Assembly (NCBI GenBank): GCA_029203165.1
Contig: CP119308.1
Location: 1,240,001 to 1,304,000, forward strand
Direction of reading: 5' to 3'
DNA: 64,000 nucleotides
From: Candidatus Microbacterium colombiense
GTDB taxonomy: Bacteria > Actinomycetota > Actinomycetes > Actinomycetales > Microbacteriaceae
Shown here: in pieces, positions 42,832 through 52,605 of the stretch
Layout: each line of letters opens with the position of its first letter
How positions within the stretch are numbered: position 1 is the stretch's first letter
Position numbers and translations under genes: made by a program
The notes under the pieces: generated by a model
The model's database searches: none
The model's input: only the letters and a program-made list of their open reading frames with translations
Told to the model about the DNA's origin: nothing

Positions 42832-44127
42832 ATGATCACAGTGGGGCGAGGGCGACGCATTCTGAAGCTCGCCGGCGCAGCAACAGCAGCCGTGACGGTC
42901 CTGGCGGTGGCGGGATGCTCGGCCGGTGGCAGCGGAACCGATGGATCCGATGGCGGAGACGTCACCATCGAGTTCGCGCAGTGGTGGGAACCGGAGCTGC
43001 CGGACGGCGAGTTCCGGGCGCTCATCGATGAATTCGAGGATGCGAATCCCGGCATCACCGTCAAGCTCGTGAGCGGACCGTATGCGTCGACCAAGGAGCA
43101 GCTCTTCGCGGGCGCGGCATCGGGCACCATGCCTGACGTCGTCGGTCTCGACGGTGCGTGGGTGAACGATTTCGCGTCGCAGGGCACGATCGCGGACCTG
43201 AGCGCGCTCATGAAGGAGTACGACTACGACGACAGCGAGCTGGCCAGCCAGATCCAGGTCGATGGCAGCACGTACATGATCCCGGTGGTGAACTTCGTCT
43301 ACCCGATGTTCACCAATGACGACCTGCTCGCGCAGGCCGGTGTCGATGCACCTCCGTCGACGCGCAGTGAGTTCGCGGATGCCGCGGCGAAGGTCTCCGC
43401 TCTCGGCGGCGACGTCTCCGGCTGGGTCCTGCCGCTGTCGCTCGAGGCGCCGAACGGCGTGCAGAACGACGTCATGTCGTGGGTCTGGGCCTCGGGCGGT
43501 TCGATGCTCAAGGACGGCCAGCCCGACCTCACGAACGACGACGTCACGTCGGCGGTCAAGTACATCGGCGACCTGTGGGATGACGGCGTCATCGCGTCCG
43601 GCTCGTTCACGATGAAGGAGCAGGACAAGGTCGAGGAGTTCACCAACGGCCGCGCCGGAATGATGATCGACTCGCTCGCGCACATCAACCTGATCCGCGA
43701 GACGAACCCCGACCTGAAGTTCTCGATCTCGGCCATCCCGGCTGAGGACGGCTACGACGGCGAACGCGGCATCCCCTACGCCTCGTGGGGCATCGGCGTC
43801 GCCGAGAACTCCGAGCACAAGGAGGCCGCCTTCAAACTGGTGTCGTTCCTGATGAGCGAGCAGACGAACTCCGAGCTCTCGACGATGGCGAAGGCCTTCC
43901 CGGGCAACTCGAAGTCGGTGCCGGACTTCGTGAACGACGACGAGCTGTTCAAGACGGCGTTCGACATCTATCAGGCGGGATATCCGGCGAACGAGTTCAC
44001 CGGTCTGCCTGTCGCGGAGGAGCTGATGCGTCAGCTCGGAGAGCAGCTGCAGTCCGCGTTCGACGGTCAGCAGTCGATCGACGACGCTCTCAAGAAGGCG
44101 CAGGAATCCTGGGTGGCGGAGTTCTGA
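42832..44127 (+). CDS. Sugar ABC transporter substrate-binding lipoprotein
   Basis: A 431-residue family-1 solute-binding protein. The signal peptide ends in a lipobox LAVAGCS (Cys near residue 25). The mature protein has VTIEFAQWWEPE, the family's FEDANPGITVKLV and an AFPGNSKSV region. It feeds the two permeases encoded next. No ATPase is encoded here; such systems normally borrow a shared MsmK/UgpC-type ATPase. ATG 42832 follows GAGGAG by 5 nt. GTG 42829 is too close to the Shine-Dalgarno sequence. Confidence 0.93.
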   Translation: MITVGRGRRILKLAGAATAAVTVLAVAGCSAGGSGTDGSDGGDVTIEFAQWWEPELPDGEFRALIDEFEDANPGITVKLVSGPYASTKEQLFAGAASGTMPDVVGLDGAWVNDFASQGTIADLSALMKEYDYDDSELASQIQVDGSTYMIPVVNFVYPMFTNDDLLAQAGVDAPPSTRSEFADAAAKVSALGGDVSGWVLPLSLEAPNGVQNDVMSWVWASGGSMLKDGQPDLTNDDVTSAVKYIGDLWDDGVIASGSFTMKEQDKVEEFTNGRAGMMIDSLAHINLIRETNPDLKFSISAIPAEDGYDGERGIPYASWGIGVAENSEHKEAAFKLVSFLMSEQTNSELSTMAKAFPGNSKSVPDFVNDDELFKTAFDIYQAGYPANEFTGLPVAEELMRQLGEQLQSAFDGQQSIDDALKKAQESWVAEF

Positions 44128-44150
44128 GCTCCCGCCGTCCCGCATGAACG

Positions 44151-44182
44151 GGGTGCCGCATCGTCGATGCGGTGCGGCACCC
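44151..44182 (+). other. Intercistronic hairpin between binding protein and permease
   Basis: GGGTGCCGCA at 44151-44160 pairs with 44173-44182 around a 12-nt loop. A hairpin in this gap commonly protects the binding-protein message or attenuates the permeases so that the binding protein is made in excess. Confidence 0.6.
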
Positions 44183-44206
44183 GACCAACCGAGGAGCCCG
44201 AGTTCC

Positions 44207-45130
44207 ATGAGCTTGAGAACGTCCGACGACACCGAGGTGATCGTCACCGGAGTGCCGCACTCACGGCGCCGCCGGCAGCTGCGCAAGACCACCGAGTCGT
44301 ACGCCTTCCTGTCGCCCACGATCATCCTGCTGTTCGTGCTGATGATCGTCCCGATCGTGATGGTGATCGGCTACTCGTTCCAGGACAACGTGATCCTGAA
44401 CAAGTCGCCCGAGTTCGTCGGCATCGCCAACTACGTCGAGATCCTGGGAGACCCGCGCTTCTGGAAGGCGACCGGCAACACGGTCCTCTTCACGGTGGCG
44501 AGCGTGGTCGCGCATTTGGTGCTCGGGCTCACGTTCGCGATGATGCTCAACAGCCCGCTGCTCGGCCGATTCTCACGCTCGATCTTCCGGGCGTTGTACA
44601 TCCTCCCGTGGCTCTTCACCGTCGCGGTCATCGCGGTGTTGTGGCGCATGCTGCTCGCCCCGAACGGCGTGATCAACTTCCTGCTCAACACCGACATCGA
44701 GTGGCTGGCCTCGCCGCAACTCGCCCTCGGGACCATCATCTTCATCAACATCTGGGCCGGCTACCCGTTCTTCATGGTCAGCCTGCTCGCCGGGCTCCAG
44801 GGTGTGCCGACCGAGCTGCAGGAAGCCGCGACGGTCGACGGTGCCAACAGCGTGCAGCGCTTCTGGAACGTCACGATCCCGCAGCTGCGCCCCATCATCG
44901 TGAGCCTCGTGCTGCTCGACCTGATCTGGACGTCCCAGCAGTTCGCCCTCATCTGGATGACGACCGGTGGCGGCCCGATCGATGTGACCGAGGTGCTCAG
45001 CACCTTCACCTACAAGCTGGCCTTCGCCAAGTACGACTTCTCACTCGCTGCCACGTCTGCCGTGCTGGTGCTGCTGATGTCGATGGTGCTCGCCGTGTTC
45101 TACGTCCGTCACCAGAAAGCGAGGGACTGA
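44207..45130 (+). CDS. Sugar ABC transporter permease (MalF type)
   Basis: A 307-residue inner-membrane permease with six transmembrane helices and the EAA loop ELQEAATVDGANSVQRFWNVTIPQL, seen as two adjoining pieces, that engages the ATPase. The N-terminus is basic. ATG 44207 has GAGGAG 10 nt upstream. Longer in-frame starts lie inside the intercistronic hairpin. It is paired with the downstream MalG-type permease, 2 nt away. Confidence 0.93.
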   Translation: MSLRTSDDTEVIVTGVPHSRRRRQLRKTTESYAFLSPTIILLFVLMIVPIVMVIGYSFQDNVILNKSPEFVGIANYVEILGDPRFWKATGNTVLFTVASVVAHLVLGLTFAMMLNSPLLGRFSRSIFRALYILPWLFTVAVIAVLWRMLLAPNGVINFLLNTDIEWLASPQLALGTIIFINIWAGYPFFMVSLLAGLQGVPTELQEAATVDGANSVQRFWNVTIPQLRPIIVSLVLLDLIWTSQQFALIWMTTGGGPIDVTEVLSTFTYKLAFAKYDFSLAATSAVLVLLMSMVLAVFYVRHQKARD

Positions 45131-45132
45131 CC

Positions 45133-45978
45133 ATGGCTCTCACCGCCAGGAATCAGCAGCGCGTGGCCAAGACGGGCCTCACGATCGGCCTGCTCATCGG
45201 TGCCGTCTTCGCCGCAGGGCCCGTGCTGTGGATGCTGTCGAGCTCGTTCAAGTCGAACACGCAGATCTTCGAGCTGCCGCCGCGCCTGATCACCGACACG
45301 TTCTCGTTCGACGCCTACGTCGCGATCTTCACGAACCCCGAGACCATGAGGTTCTTCCTCAACAGCTACGTCGTGGCGGGTTCGGTGACGATCCTGACGT
45401 TGATCGTGGCGATCCAGGCGGCGTACGCGTTCAGCCGGTTCGATTTCCGCGGCAAGCGCATCCTGAACGTCGTGATCGTGAGCGTGCAGGCCGTACCGCC
45501 GATCACGCTGCTCATCCCGTACTTCGGACTCATGGTGGCCCTGGGGCTCTACAACTCGTATCTCGGGCTGATCCTCACCTACATGGTGTTCACGCTGCCC
45601 TACGCGATCATCATGATGACCGGGTACTTCAACACCCTGCCGAAGGAGCTCGACGAGGCGGTCCGCGTCGATGGCGCCGGTTCCATGACCGCGCTGTGGC
45701 GGATCCTCGTGCCGATCTCGGTGCCCGGCATCGTCTCGGTCGGCATCTACACGTTCATGATCGCGTGGAACGAGTACCTGTTCGCGCTGACGCTGACGCG
45801 CACGATCGACATGCGCACGGTGCCGATCGGCATCCAACTGCTCATGGGCCAGCACTCCTACGAGTGGAACCAGATCATGGCCATGAGCGTGCTCGGCTCG
45901 ATCCCCGTGCTCATCCTCTTCCTCTTCTTCCAGCGGTACTTCATCAGCGGCCTCACCGCCGGGTCCGTGAAGAGCTGA
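45133..45978 (+). CDS. Sugar ABC transporter permease (MalG type)
   Basis: A 281-residue permease with six helices and the EAA loop PKELDEAVRVDGAGSMTALW. The start MALTARNQQRVAKTGL and end FISGLTAGSVKS are of the MalG/MsmG group. It forms the second half of the translocation channel. Confidence 0.93.
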   Translation: MALTARNQQRVAKTGLTIGLLIGAVFAAGPVLWMLSSSFKSNTQIFELPPRLITDTFSFDAYVAIFTNPETMRFFLNSYVVAGSVTILTLIVAIQAAYAFSRFDFRGKRILNVVIVSVQAVPPITLLIPYFGLMVALGLYNSYLGLILTYMVFTLPYAIIMMTGYFNTLPKELDEAVRVDGAGSMTALWRILVPISVPGIVSVGIYTFMIAWNEYLFALTLTRTIDMRTVPIGIQLLMGQHSYEWNQIMAMSVLGSIPVLILFLFFQRYFISGLTAGSVKS

Positions 45979-46027
45979 CAACGTCCCGCCCCGGGGCTCC
46001 GACCACCACGAAAACAGGAGAAATCAC

Positions 46028-46891
46028 GTGCTTTACACCGGCAAATCCATCCTCGACGTCGCGAACGAGAACAACTTCGCCATCCCGGCGTTCAACATCA
46101 GCGACTGGGCGATGTTCAACGGCATCATCGACATCAGCGAGGAGCTCTCCGCGCCGGTCATCGTCGCGATCCACCCTGACGAGGTCTCGCACATCACGAC
46201 CGATCTGATCGCCGCGATGCACTCCCGGGCGCACCGTGCCACGGTGCCCGTCGCGATCCACTGGGACCACGGCGGCACCTACGAGCAGATGATCACGGCG
46301 ATCAAGGCCGGGTTCACCTCGGTGATGATCGATGCCTCGCTGCTGCCGTTCGACGAGAACGTCGCGCTCACCCGCAAGGTCGTCGAGGCGGCGCACGCCG
46401 TGGGCATCCAGGTCGAGGGCGAGCTCGGAACGATCGGCGCGAACGACAGCTATGGCGAGTCCGGGGCGGCCGAGATCATCTACACGAACCCGGATGACGC
46501 CGTGCGCTTCGTGCAGGAGACCGGGGTCGACAGCCTGGCGATCGCGATCGGCACCTCGCACGGCCTGTACCCGGCCGAGAAGAACCCGGAGCTGCGCCAT
46601 GACCTGCTCGAGCAGATCAAGGCGGCCGTCGGCATCCCGCTCGTCCTGCACGGCGGATCGTCGAACCCCGACGCCGAGCTGCGTCGTGCGGTCGAGCTCG
46701 GTGTGAACAAGATCAACATCTCCAGCGACATCAAGGTCTCCTACCACAACCGCATGCGCGAGATCCTCGGCACCGACGAGCGTCTGCGCGAGCCGAACGC
46801 GATCCAGCCGGAGCCGATCGCCGCCATGAAGGTCACCGCGGCTGAGAAGATCAGACTGTTCGGCGCAGACGGCAAGGCCGATCTGTACTGA
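46028..46891 (+). CDS. Class II ketose-bisphosphate aldolase
   Basis: A 287-residue zinc-dependent aldolase of the fructose/tagatose-bisphosphate group (FbaA/GatY/KbaY). Zinc ligands appear in IHWDHGG, EGELGTIG, GTSHGLYP and LHGGSSNP, and the phosphate site in NKINISSDIK. It would split a ketose-1,6-bisphosphate produced by the next gene's kinase into triose phosphates. GTG 46028 follows CAGGAG. Which ketose is used cannot be told. Confidence 0.9.
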   Translation: MLYTGKSILDVANENNFAIPAFNISDWAMFNGIIDISEELSAPVIVAIHPDEVSHITTDLIAAMHSRAHRATVPVAIHWDHGGTYEQMITAIKAGFTSVMIDASLLPFDENVALTRKVVEAAHAVGIQVEGELGTIGANDSYGESGAAEIIYTNPDDAVRFVQETGVDSLAIAIGTSHGLYPAEKNPELRHDLLEQIKAAVGIPLVLHGGSSNPDAELRRAVELGVNKINISSDIKVSYHNRMREILGTDERLREPNAIQPEPIAAMKVTAAEKIRLFGADGKADLY

Positions 46892-46925
46892 CCGACGACG
46901 AATCGAGGGTGAGGGCGATCGACGG

Positions 46926-48134
46926 ATGATCGACGACGCGCGCAGGAAGCTCGTGCTCGGGCTCGGAGGAACGGTCGACTACGAACTGCGGTGGGATTCC
47001 GCGGTGCTCGACCGGCTCGCCTTCGAGCACCGCGTGCGGCGGCACGAGCTGACCGCGACGGCGCCCATCGTGGATGAGCGGACCCTGCTGCTCACCGTCC
47101 TCACCTTCGTCGCCGCGGGCGTCGGAGCGGAGCGGTTCGTCGCGTCGTCGGACATCGTCGAACGCTTCGCGGCTCATTTCGACCGCGAGGTGACCCTCGG
47201 CGGGACCGGCGTGCGGGCCGGTCTCGTGCTCGACAGCCTCGGCATCCCGAGCGTGCAGCACCTCGTCAGCATCGACGACAACGTACGGCGCCTGCTGCCG
47301 GCGGGGATCACCGTCGTCTCGTCGGCGGAGCACGACACGTTGGATCCGCATCTCATCGTGCAGTATCCGGTGGGGGCGCGCGTGCGGTTGCTGGACGGTG
47401 ACATCGTCTCGTCGAGCGCGAACCGCTTGATCTTCGCGAACGATCCTCCCAACCGTGAGATGCGTCTTGCCGCGGATCTCGGTGACGCACTGAGCACGGC
47501 CGGGGTCTTCCTCGTGTCGGGCTTCAACACGATGCAGGATCATGCGCTGCTCGAGCAGCGTCTGGATGAGTTGGTGCGGGCGATGGATCGTCTGCCGGCC
47601 GGCGCACTGGTGTTCTACGAGGATGCCGGCTTCTACACACGGGCGTTCGCCGAGACCGTGCGGCGGCGGCTGTTGGCGCGCATCGACGTGTACAGCCTGA
47701 ACGAGGATGAACTCCAGGAGTACCTCGCGCGCTCGGTGGACCTGCTCGACCCGGACGACGTTCTGCGGGCGCTCGGGGAGATCCGGGCGCTCATCCCGGT
47801 TCCGGCGCTCGTGATCCACACCCGCTACTGGGCCCTCGCGGTCGGTGCCGAGAGCGCCCGGCACCGCGCGGCGCTCGAGAGCGCGGTGCGGGTGGCGGCC
47901 ACCCGCTACCGGCTGGGCGACGGTTTCACGGCGGCCGATGCCGAAGCGACCGCGACGATGGGCCGGCACCGCAGGGGAGCGGCACTGGTCGCGGCCGTGG
48001 AGAGCCTCGCATCGGATGCCGTCGGCGTCGCGGCGTTCTCGCTCGACGTCACCGCTCCCACCACGATCGGCCTCGGGGACACCTTCGTCGGCGGATTCCT
48101 CGCCGCGCACGCTCAGATTGGAGAAGAACTGTGA
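46926..48134 (+). CDS. ADP-dependent phosphofructokinase/glucokinase family sugar kinase
   Basis: A 402-residue ribokinase-fold protein resembling the ADP-dependent glucokinase/phosphofructokinase family, otherwise best known from archaea. The N-terminus LGLGGTVDYEL, FANDPPNREMRL, VFYEDAGFY, YSLNEDELQEYL and the catalytic GLGDTF (382-387, base Asp385) are visible. Lying between an aldolase and an isomerase, it most likely phosphorylates the imported sugar phosphate. ADP as donor is a family inference. It overlaps manA by 4 nt (GTGA). Confidence 0.82.
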   Translation: MIDDARRKLVLGLGGTVDYELRWDSAVLDRLAFEHRVRRHELTATAPIVDERTLLLTVLTFVAAGVGAERFVASSDIVERFAAHFDREVTLGGTGVRAGLVLDSLGIPSVQHLVSIDDNVRRLLPAGITVVSSAEHDTLDPHLIVQYPVGARVRLLDGDIVSSSANRLIFANDPPNREMRLAADLGDALSTAGVFLVSGFNTMQDHALLEQRLDELVRAMDRLPAGALVFYEDAGFYTRAFAETVRRRLLARIDVYSLNEDELQEYLARSVDLLDPDDVLRALGEIRALIPVPALVIHTRYWALAVGAESARHRAALESAVRVAATRYRLGDGFTAADAEATATMGRHRRGAALVAAVESLASDAVGVAAFSLDVTAPTTIGLGDTFVGGFLAAHAQIGEEL

Positions 48135-49108
48135 ACCCGATCGTGCTGACATCCAATCGACCTGCTGAGCGCTTCTATCGCGGGGGAGCACGCATCAGCG
48201 CGTTCCGTTCGGAGCCGTCCTCGGCCCCGCGTGAGCCCGAGGACTGGGTCGGATCGACGACGACGGTGCGCGGGGAGGAATCCCTCGGACTGAGTGTGCT
48301 GCCCGACGGCCGGCTGCTGCGGGATGCGGTGGCTGCCGATCCGGTGGCCTGGCTGGGCGCGGCTCACGCGCATCGCTGGGGTGCCGATGTGCGGCTGCTG
48401 GTGAAGATCCTCGACGCCGGGCAGCGACTGCCCGTGCACGCGCATCCGCACGACGACTTCGCCGCCTCGCACCTCGGTCGCGCGCACGGCAAAGCCGAGG
48501 CCTGGTACATCCTCGAGGGCGGCACGGTGCACGTCGGACTGCGTGATGATGTGCAGGCGGAGGCACTTGCCGAGCTCGTCGAGCGGCAGGACGTCGATGC
48601 GCTTCTGGGTCTGCTCCACACGATCGAGGTGGTCCCCGGTGACGTCGTGTGGGTGCCGCCGGGCGAGTTGCATGCGATCGGCGCCGGGGTGCTGCTGCTC
48701 GAGCTGCAGCAGCCGGAGGATCTGTCGATCCTGCTCGAGTGGGAGGGCTTCGCGATCGACGGTGCCGCCGAGGGGCACCTCGGGCTGGGGTTCGAGCTCG
48801 CCCTCACCGCAGTGAACACCGGCGGCCGCACGGCCGAGGAGATGCGTGGTCTCGTGCTGCCCGCTCCGGCATCGGGCTCCGCGTTCCCGAGCGCGGCAGA
48901 CGAGTACTTCCGTCTCGACCGCGTTCCCGTCGACGGAGCAGTCACGATCGAGGAGGGATTCGCCGTCGTGGTCGTGGCCAGCGGGTCCGTCGAGGTCGGC
49001 GACGATCGCCTGGGATCCGGGGCGACTCTCCTCGTTCCTGCGAGCGCGGGGACGCTCACCGCGAGCGGCCGCGCCGAGTTGCTGATCGCCCGCCCGCCCG
49101 CCGCGTGA
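48131..49108 (+). CDS. manA: Mannose-6-phosphate isomerase, class I type
   Basis: A 325-residue cupin-fold isomerase. The metal site is HAHPHDDFAAS with KAEAWYILEG and the later PPGELHAIG histidine. It interconverts an aldose-6-phosphate with fructose-6-phosphate. With the kinase and aldolase upstream it completes a route from the imported sugar to triose phosphates. A related aldose could replace mannose, as the operon's sugar is unknown. GTG 48131. Confidence 0.85.
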   Translation: MNPIVLTSNRPAERFYRGGARISAFRSEPSSAPREPEDWVGSTTTVRGEESLGLSVLPDGRLLRDAVAADPVAWLGAAHAHRWGADVRLLVKILDAGQRLPVHAHPHDDFAASHLGRAHGKAEAWYILEGGTVHVGLRDDVQAEALAELVERQDVDALLGLLHTIEVVPGDVVWVPPGELHAIGAGVLLLELQQPEDLSILLEWEGFAIDGAAEGHLGLGFELALTAVNTGGRTAEEMRGLVLPAPASGSAFPSAADEYFRLDRVPVDGAVTIEEGFAVVVVASGSVEVGDDRLGSGATLLVPASAGTLTASGRAELLIARPPAA

Positions 49109-49148
49109 GGGGCGTCGAGGTATCGCGCGCGCCGACTAGACTGGACCC

Positions 49149-49619
49149 ATGCCCGAACCGAAAGTCGCCAGCTTTCCGGCGATCCGCGGTGCGCTGAAGT
49201 TCTACCAGATCGCGTCGATCATCACCGGAGTCATGCTGCTCCTGCTGGTCGCCGAGATGGTGCTGAAGTACACGCCGATCCACCTCGAGCTCTTCGTGGG
49301 AGGTTCCGGCGGAGCGCTCTGGTTCGCCCCGGTCGTCGAGGGCCCGGAGGGGCTCGAATCGACGGGCGACGGCCTCAACGTGTCGCTCTCGATCCTCGTC
49401 GCCCACGGCTGGTTCTACGTCGTGTACCTCTTCGCGTGCTTCCGCATGTGGAGCCTGATGCGCTGGCCGTTCGTGCGCTTCATCCTGCTCGCACTCGGCG
49501 GCGTCATCCCGCTGCTGTCCTTCATCATGGAGGCCATCGTCGCCCGCGACGTCAAGGCCTACCTCGCCACCAGAGAGGCCGCCGAGGCCTCCACCCCCGC
49601 CCCGGAAGGTGTCCGTTGA
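49149..49619 (+). CDS. DUF3817 membrane protein
   Basis: A 156-residue membrane protein with three to four hydrophobic segments. IRGALKFYQIASIITGVMLL and the HGWFYVVYLFACFRMW region are typical of DUF3817, whose genes often precede guaA in actinobacteria. Function unknown. ATG 49149 lies 6 nt after TAGACT (49137-49142). The stop overlaps the guaA start. Confidence 0.9.
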   Translation: MPEPKVASFPAIRGALKFYQIASIITGVMLLLLVAEMVLKYTPIHLELFVGGSGGALWFAPVVEGPEGLESTGDGLNVSLSILVAHGWFYVVYLFACFRMWSLMRWPFVRFILLALGGVIPLLSFIMEAIVARDVKAYLATREAAEASTPAPEGVR

Positions 49620-51202
49620 CCGAACAGTCCGAGACCCAGCAGCGCCCCGCGCTCGTCGTCGACTTCGGCGCACAGTACGCGCAGCTGATCGCCCGTCGTG
49701 TCCGCGAGGCGGGTGTGTACAGCGAGATCGTGCCGCACACCGCGACCGCCGCAGAGATCGCGGCCAAGAACCCCGTCGCGATCATCCTGTCCGGCGGTCC
49801 GTCGTCGGTCTACGAGGAGGGCGCCCCGCGCCTGGATCCCGCGGTCTTCGATCTCGGCGTCCCCACGCTCGGCATCTGCTACGGCTTCCAGTACATGGCC
49901 CAGACGCTCGGCGGCGAGGTCGCGAACACCGGCCTGCGCGAATACGGCGCGACGGATGCCGTGATCACCGGCGACGGCGGAACCCTGCTGGGCGGACAGC
50001 CCGCGGAGCAGAACGTGTGGATGAGCCATGGCGACCAGGTCGCCAAGGCGCCGGAGGGCTTCGACGTGCTCGCCACGACCGACGCCACCAAGGTCGCAGC
50101 CTTCGCGAACGCGGAGCGCGGCTTCTACGGCGTGCAGTGGCACCCCGAGGTCAAGCACTCCGACCACGGTCAGCGTGTGATCGAGAACTTCCTGCACAAG
50201 GGTGCGGGCCTCGCCTCCGACTGGAACAGCGGCAACGTGATCTCCGAGCAGATCGAGCGCATCCGCGAGCAGGTCGGCGACGCACGGGTCATCTCCGCTC
50301 TCTCCGGCGGCGTCGACTCCGCCGTGTCCACCGCTCTGGTGCACAAGGCGATCGGCGACCAGCTCACGGCGGTCTTCGTCGACCACGGGCTCCTCCGAAA
50401 GGGCGAGCGCGAGCAGGTCGAGCAGGACTACGTCGAATCCACCGGTGTGCGGCTCATCACGGTCGACGCGGCCGACACGTTCCTCGGCCACCTCCAGGGT
50501 GTGACCGACCCCGAGGAGAAGCGCAAGATCATCGGCCGTGAGTTCATCCGCGCATTCGAGAAGGTGCAGCTCGACCTCGTCGCCGAGGCCAAGGCCTCGG
50601 GCGGAGCGCCGGTGAAGTTCCTCGTGCAGGGCACGCTGTACCCCGACGTCGTCGAATCCGGCGGAGGCGCGGGAACCGCGAACATCAAGTCGCACCACAA
50701 CGTGGGTGGCCTTCCCGACGACCTCGACTTCGAGTTGATCGAGCCGCTGCGCGCTCTGTTCAAGGACGAGGTCCGTGCGATCGGTCGCGAGCTCGGCATC
50801 CCCGAGGCGATCGTCGGACGGCAGCCGTTTCCGGGGCCCGGTCTCGGCATCCGGATCATCGGTGAGGTCACCGCTGACCGTCTCGAGATTCTGCGTGAGG
50901 CCGACGCCATCGCCCGCGAAGAGCTGACGAAGGCGGGGCTCGACCAGGAGATCTGGCAGTGCCCGGTCGTGCTGCTCGCCGACGTGCGCTCGGTGGGCGT
51001 GCAGGGCGACGGCCGCACCTACGGCCACCCGATCGTGCTGCGTCCGGTGTCGAGTGAAGACGCCATGACGGCGGACTGGACGCGTCTGCCGTACGACGTG
51101 CTGTCGAAGATCTCGAACCGCATCACCAACGGTGTCCGCGACGTCAACCGCGTCGTGCTCGACGTCACGTCGAAGCCGCCGGGAACGATCGAGTGGGAGT
51201 AG
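49616..51202 (+). CDS. guaA: GMP synthase (glutamine-hydrolysing)
   Basis: A 528-residue GMP synthetase converting XMP to GMP. The class I glutaminase domain has the nucleophile in LGICYGFQYM and His/Glu in VQWHPEVKH. The ATP pyrophosphatase domain has the P-loop SALSGGVDSAV, and the dimerisation domain ends KPPGTIEWE, the universal GuaA C-terminus. It starts at TTG 49616, overlapping the DUF3817 stop by 4 nt (TTGA), a weak start that may tie its output to the upstream gene. Confidence 0.96.
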   Translation: MTEQSETQQRPALVVDFGAQYAQLIARRVREAGVYSEIVPHTATAAEIAAKNPVAIILSGGPSSVYEEGAPRLDPAVFDLGVPTLGICYGFQYMAQTLGGEVANTGLREYGATDAVITGDGGTLLGGQPAEQNVWMSHGDQVAKAPEGFDVLATTDATKVAAFANAERGFYGVQWHPEVKHSDHGQRVIENFLHKGAGLASDWNSGNVISEQIERIREQVGDARVISALSGGVDSAVSTALVHKAIGDQLTAVFVDHGLLRKGEREQVEQDYVESTGVRLITVDAADTFLGHLQGVTDPEEKRKIIGREFIRAFEKVQLDLVAEAKASGGAPVKFLVQGTLYPDVVESGGGAGTANIKSHHNVGGLPDDLDFELIEPLRALFKDEVRAIGRELGIPEAIVGRQPFPGPGLGIRIIGEVTADRLEILREADAIAREELTKAGLDQEIWQCPVVLLADVRSVGVQGDGRTYGHPIVLRPVSSEDAMTADWTRLPYDVLSKISNRITNGVRDVNRVVLDVTSKPPGTIEWE

Positions 51203-51210
51203 GGAGCACG

Positions 51211-52599
51211 ATGCTCCCCGATGCGGCGTCTGGTCTTCCCGACGCCGAGTACCTCGTCCTGTCGAGCCGGTTGATCCCGGGTCTCGACGGCGGGTACACG
51301 ATCGCGACGCTCGCGCGCGCCAGGCAGCTCGCCGGGGCCGGTGTCGCCGAAGGGGCAGGTCCCCAGCTGCTGACCTTCGACCCTGGAACGATCGAGGCTC
51401 ATGCCGAGCACCGCGAGACCTTCCGGCAGCGCGGTGCCGTGGCCGATCCCGCGCGGATGCGCAATCTGTTCGATGAGGCGCGAGCCGACGGGGGCGGGGC
51501 AGCCGAGTGGCTGCTCGCGGCCGCAGACCCGGACCTCGCCGCGCGTGACGGTATCGAGTACCGCACGATCGCCGATGCGGCCGGGCGGCCGTTCGTCGCG
51601 CTTCCGGTCATCTCCGGCGACCCCGATTGGCACCTGAGCCGTGAGGCCGTGCAGGTCTACGACGTCGAGGGTGTGGTGGTCGGGGGAGTGGCCGGCTTCG
51701 GTGGGCTCTACCTCGCGTGGCTGGAACATGTCGCGTCCGGTCTCGGTGAGCGCCCGATCGTCGTGATCTGCGAGTCGCGCCAGCTCGGCGAGCTCATCGC
51801 CTCCTGGGCCGACCCGCGGGTGCGCATCATCCACACGATCCACACGATCCATCTGGAAGCGCCGTACACCGCCGACGCGCCCATGAACGCCCTCTGGACC
51901 CGTTGGCTGGGCCTCGCCGGTCGCTTCGACGCGGTGGTGTGGCCGACGGCGACCCAGCGCGCCGACGTCGTCGCGCGTTTCGGCGCGGGTGTTCACCATG
52001 CCGTCGTACCCAACCCGATCCCCGCCGTCACGCGACGTGACGACCTGCGGGAACACGGGCTCGTCGTCGTGCTCGGGCGGCTCGCGCCGGGCAAGCGGGT
52101 GGAGCAGGCGATCCGTGCCTTCGTCGCCGCAGACGTACCAAGCACGCGGATGGAGATCTGGGGCGGTGGTCCAGAGCAGGAACGCCTGGCCACGGTGATC
52201 CGGGAGCTGGATGCGGAGAACCGCGTCGTACTCGCCGGGTACACCGATGACCCCGGACGCGTGCTCGATCGTGCGGGCGTCGTGGTGACGGCGACCGCGT
52301 TCGAGGGGCAACCGCTGTCGATCGTCGAGGCGCTCCTGCACGGAGCCCCCGTCGTGGCCTACGACGCGCGCTACGGCATCCGTGACGTGCTGGAGCAGGG
52401 CGGGGGAGTGCTCGTGCCCGGCGGCGACGTCGAGGCGCTGGGCGCGGCGCTGCGACGCGTGCTCGTCGATGGCGAGCTGCGCACCCGGCTGAGCGAGGAA
52501 GGACCCGCTGCGGCGGCCGCCTGGAGCCCGGAGCGTTCGCTGGCCGCACTCACCGCGGTGATCACCGACGTCATGGCGCACCCGTCGCGTCGCGCCTGA
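51211..52599 (+). CDS. Family-4 glycosyltransferase, TagE-like
   Basis: A 462-residue GT-B enzyme. The C-terminal half has VVVLGRLAPGKRVEQAIRAF and the nucleotide-sugar loop TAFEGQPLSIVEALLHGAPVVAYD with its paired glutamates (E-x7-E). The N-terminal half (SSRLIPGLDGGYTIATLARA; IHTIHTIHLEAPY) resembles poly(glycerol-phosphate) alpha-glucosyltransferases such as TagE. A role in glycosylating teichoic-acid-like wall polymer is plausible. ATG 51211 is 4 nt after AGGGAG. GTG 51193 inside guaA is the alternative. Confidence 0.82.
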   Translation: MLPDAASGLPDAEYLVLSSRLIPGLDGGYTIATLARARQLAGAGVAEGAGPQLLTFDPGTIEAHAEHRETFRQRGAVADPARMRNLFDEARADGGGAAEWLLAAADPDLAARDGIEYRTIADAAGRPFVALPVISGDPDWHLSREAVQVYDVEGVVVGGVAGFGGLYLAWLEHVASGLGERPIVVICESRQLGELIASWADPRVRIIHTIHTIHLEAPYTADAPMNALWTRWLGLAGRFDAVVWPTATQRADVVARFGAGVHHAVVPNPIPAVTRRDDLREHGLVVVLGRLAPGKRVEQAIRAFVAADVPSTRMEIWGGGPEQERLATVIRELDAENRVVLAGYTDDPGRVLDRAGVVVTATAFEGQPLSIVEALLHGAPVVAYDARYGIRDVLEQGGGVLVPGGDVEALGAALRRVLVDGELRTRLSEEGPAAAAAWSPERSLAALTAVITDVMAHPSRRA

Positions 52600-52605
52600 C
52601 CGCGC

